A DNA stretch of 7,006 bases from Deltaproteobacteria bacterium RBG_13_61_14 (GTDB taxonomy: Bacteria > RBG-13-61-14). The DNA is taken from the NCBI GenBank assembly GCA_001797815.1, contig MGQK01000117.1:6271-13276 (forward strand), written 5' to 3'. A program made the translations under genes and the position numbers. Positions 6,305 through 7,006 of this stretch are shown here, piece by piece (positions within the stretch are counted from its first letter, which is position 1; each line of letters starts with the position of its first letter). The notes under the pieces are model-generated. The model did not search any database. It was not told the origin of the DNA and saw only the letters and a program-made list of their open reading frames with translations.

Positions 6305-6350
6305 GGCGCAACTCATGGACGGGAAAGAGCGGGCCAAACGCGCGATCGAG
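6235..6350. repeat. Right copy of the 116-bp diverged direct repeat
   Basis: This is the partner of 3804-3919, gap-free with 11 mismatches. It restores the upstream context and first codons of the URO-D family gene. Most differences conserve the encoded peptides: K/R, H/P and silent changes in the protease tail, and R/K plus a silent change in the next gene. Confidence 0.9.
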
Positions 6351-7006
6351 TTCACCGGACCGGACCAGGTGCCCCAATCCGCCCGCGATTTCTTCCCTCT
6401 CTTCCACCTGCCCCCATCGAGCTGGCAGCCGGCCGAGCCTTATTATCCCTACGTGCATCCGCTCATTATCAAGGCCGGGCTTTGGAAACCCGAGCGAATG
6501 CTCGAGCCGGGCTGGCTGGAGAAAAAGCGCGAGGCCGTGGATGAATGGGGCTGTATCTGGATCACCTCGGGGATATCTTCGCTGGGCGAGATCAAGCACG
6601 GCGCGCTGCAAGACGGCTGGGAGGGTCTGGACGACCTCCGCGTCCCGGACTTTTCAGACTGGGGCCGGTTCCAGCTCTTCGCCCGCCTGGGCTCAACCCT
6701 GGGTCAGGGCCGCTACCAGCTGGGCGTCGCCGATAACTCCCTGTGGGAGCGATACCGCTTCCTGCGCGGCTTTGACAACGCGCTCAGCGACCTGATCCTG
6801 CGCCCGAGGGAAGTGTGCCGCTTGCTCGACCGGCTCACCGAGGCCTTCCTGCTGATCGTGGACCAGTTCCAGAAAGCCGGCGCCGACGGCTTCATGCTGG
6901 TGGACGACTGGGGCACCCAGCAGTCGAGCTTCATCTCGCCCCGCCACTTCGCGGAATTTTTCCAGCCCTGTTACCGGCAAATCGTGGACCGCTGCCACCG
7001 GCTCGG
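6315..7006 (+). CDS. URO-D (uroporphyrinogen decarboxylase/methyltransferase) family protein, N-terminal part, cut by window edge
   Basis: The frame is open from the ATG at 6315 to the window edge (230 complete codons). Family features include the opening DGKERAKRAIEF helix, DEWGCIW (76-82), RFLRGFDN (148-155) and, most telling, DDWGTQ (197-202) followed by FISPRHFAEFFQPCYR, which is the barrel strand and helix seen in URO-D superfamily proteins. The superfamily includes heme-pathway UroD and corrinoid-dependent methyltransferases. This divergent type is usually annotated only as 'URO-D domain', so I assign no reaction; metal-binding residues would lie beyond the window. No corrinoid protein is visible nearby. 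The start matches the stub at 3884. The nearest Shine-Dalgarno-like AGGG is 8 nt upstream, with GGAGG 16 nt upstream, both within the duplicated protease tail. Before the insertion it was presumably coupled to the protease gene; now it lies behind a possible terminator. Confidence 0.82.
   Translation, partial: MDGKERAKRAIEFTGPDQVPQSARDFFPLFHLPPSSWQPAEPYYPYVHPLIIKAGLWKPERMLEPGWLEKKREAVDEWGCIWITSGISSLGEIKHGALQDGWEGLDDLRVPDFSDWGRFQLFARLGSTLGQGRYQLGVADNSLWERYRFLRGFDNALSDLILRPREVCRLLDRLTEAFLLIVDQFQKAGADGFMLVDDWGTQQSSFISPRHFAEFFQPCYRQIVDRCHRL

Noticed and set aside
3804-6350. CRISPR array or tandem repeat explanation for the repeated sequences
   Set aside because: There are only two widely separated copies of each repeat and no regular spacers.
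6151-6795. 214-codon plus-strand frame overlapping the URO-D gene start
   Set aside because: It runs through the palindrome and repeat in a different frame, and its translation is Ser/Arg/Pro-rich. The frame starting at 6315 carries the DDWGTQ and RFLRGF motifs.

Overview
The window is G+C-rich bacterial chromosome interrupted by a more A+T-rich insert. Hand counts of two 60-base lines give 43/60 G+C at 2881-2940 in the host part and 19/60 at 4801-4860 in the insert. The gene types (periplasmic alpha-2-macroglobulin lipoprotein, secreted two-domain M16 protease, URO-D family protein) and the relics of a Y1/REP-type transposase suggest a Gram-negative bacterium with a periplasm. A deltaproteobacterial/Desulfobacterota-like host is my guess and is not proven by the sequence.

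Layout. Bases 1-750 (minus strand) are the N-terminal 250 codons of an alpha-2-macroglobulin-like exported protein that runs off the left edge. A divergent intergenic region (751-993) carries a plausible sigma70-type promoter for the next gene. Bases 994-3873 (plus) encode a complete 959-aa exported tandem-domain M16 zinc metallopeptidase. Ten bases after its stop a second gene begins but is cut off after 13 codons (3884-3925). Bases 3924 to about 6234 are an insert bounded by direct copies of AATTAGGGACAGTCAC. It contains a stranded promoter and start, a decayed C-terminal relic of a Y1 (IS200/REP-associated) transposase, an intact lower-GC gene for a divergent oleate hydratase (MCRA) family flavoprotein (4552-6141), and a REP-like nested palindrome (6151-6228). 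After the insert the host sequence resumes with a second, diverged copy of the last 116 bp before it (3804-3919 repeated as 6235-6350). This rebuilds the start of the second gene, a URO-D (uroporphyrinogen decarboxylase/methyltransferase) family protein that runs off the right edge (6315-7006).

How it fits together. The original order was most likely the M16 protease gene followed 10 bp later by the URO-D family gene, probably translationally coupled. The insertion left both genes complete: the protease keeps its whole 3' end, and the URO-D gene keeps its start plus the upstream 80 bp that holds its ribosome-binding region. The two 116-bp flanks differ at 11 positions, mostly in ways that conserve the encoded peptides. 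They therefore look like alleles or paralogues that diverged under selection before being brought together, rather than a fresh target duplication. The cargo flavoprotein keeps the FAD-binding and most family motifs but appears to lack the usual catalytic glutamate. The protease and the alpha-2-macroglobulin are divergently transcribed envelope proteins whose proximity is suggestive but unproven as a functional link.
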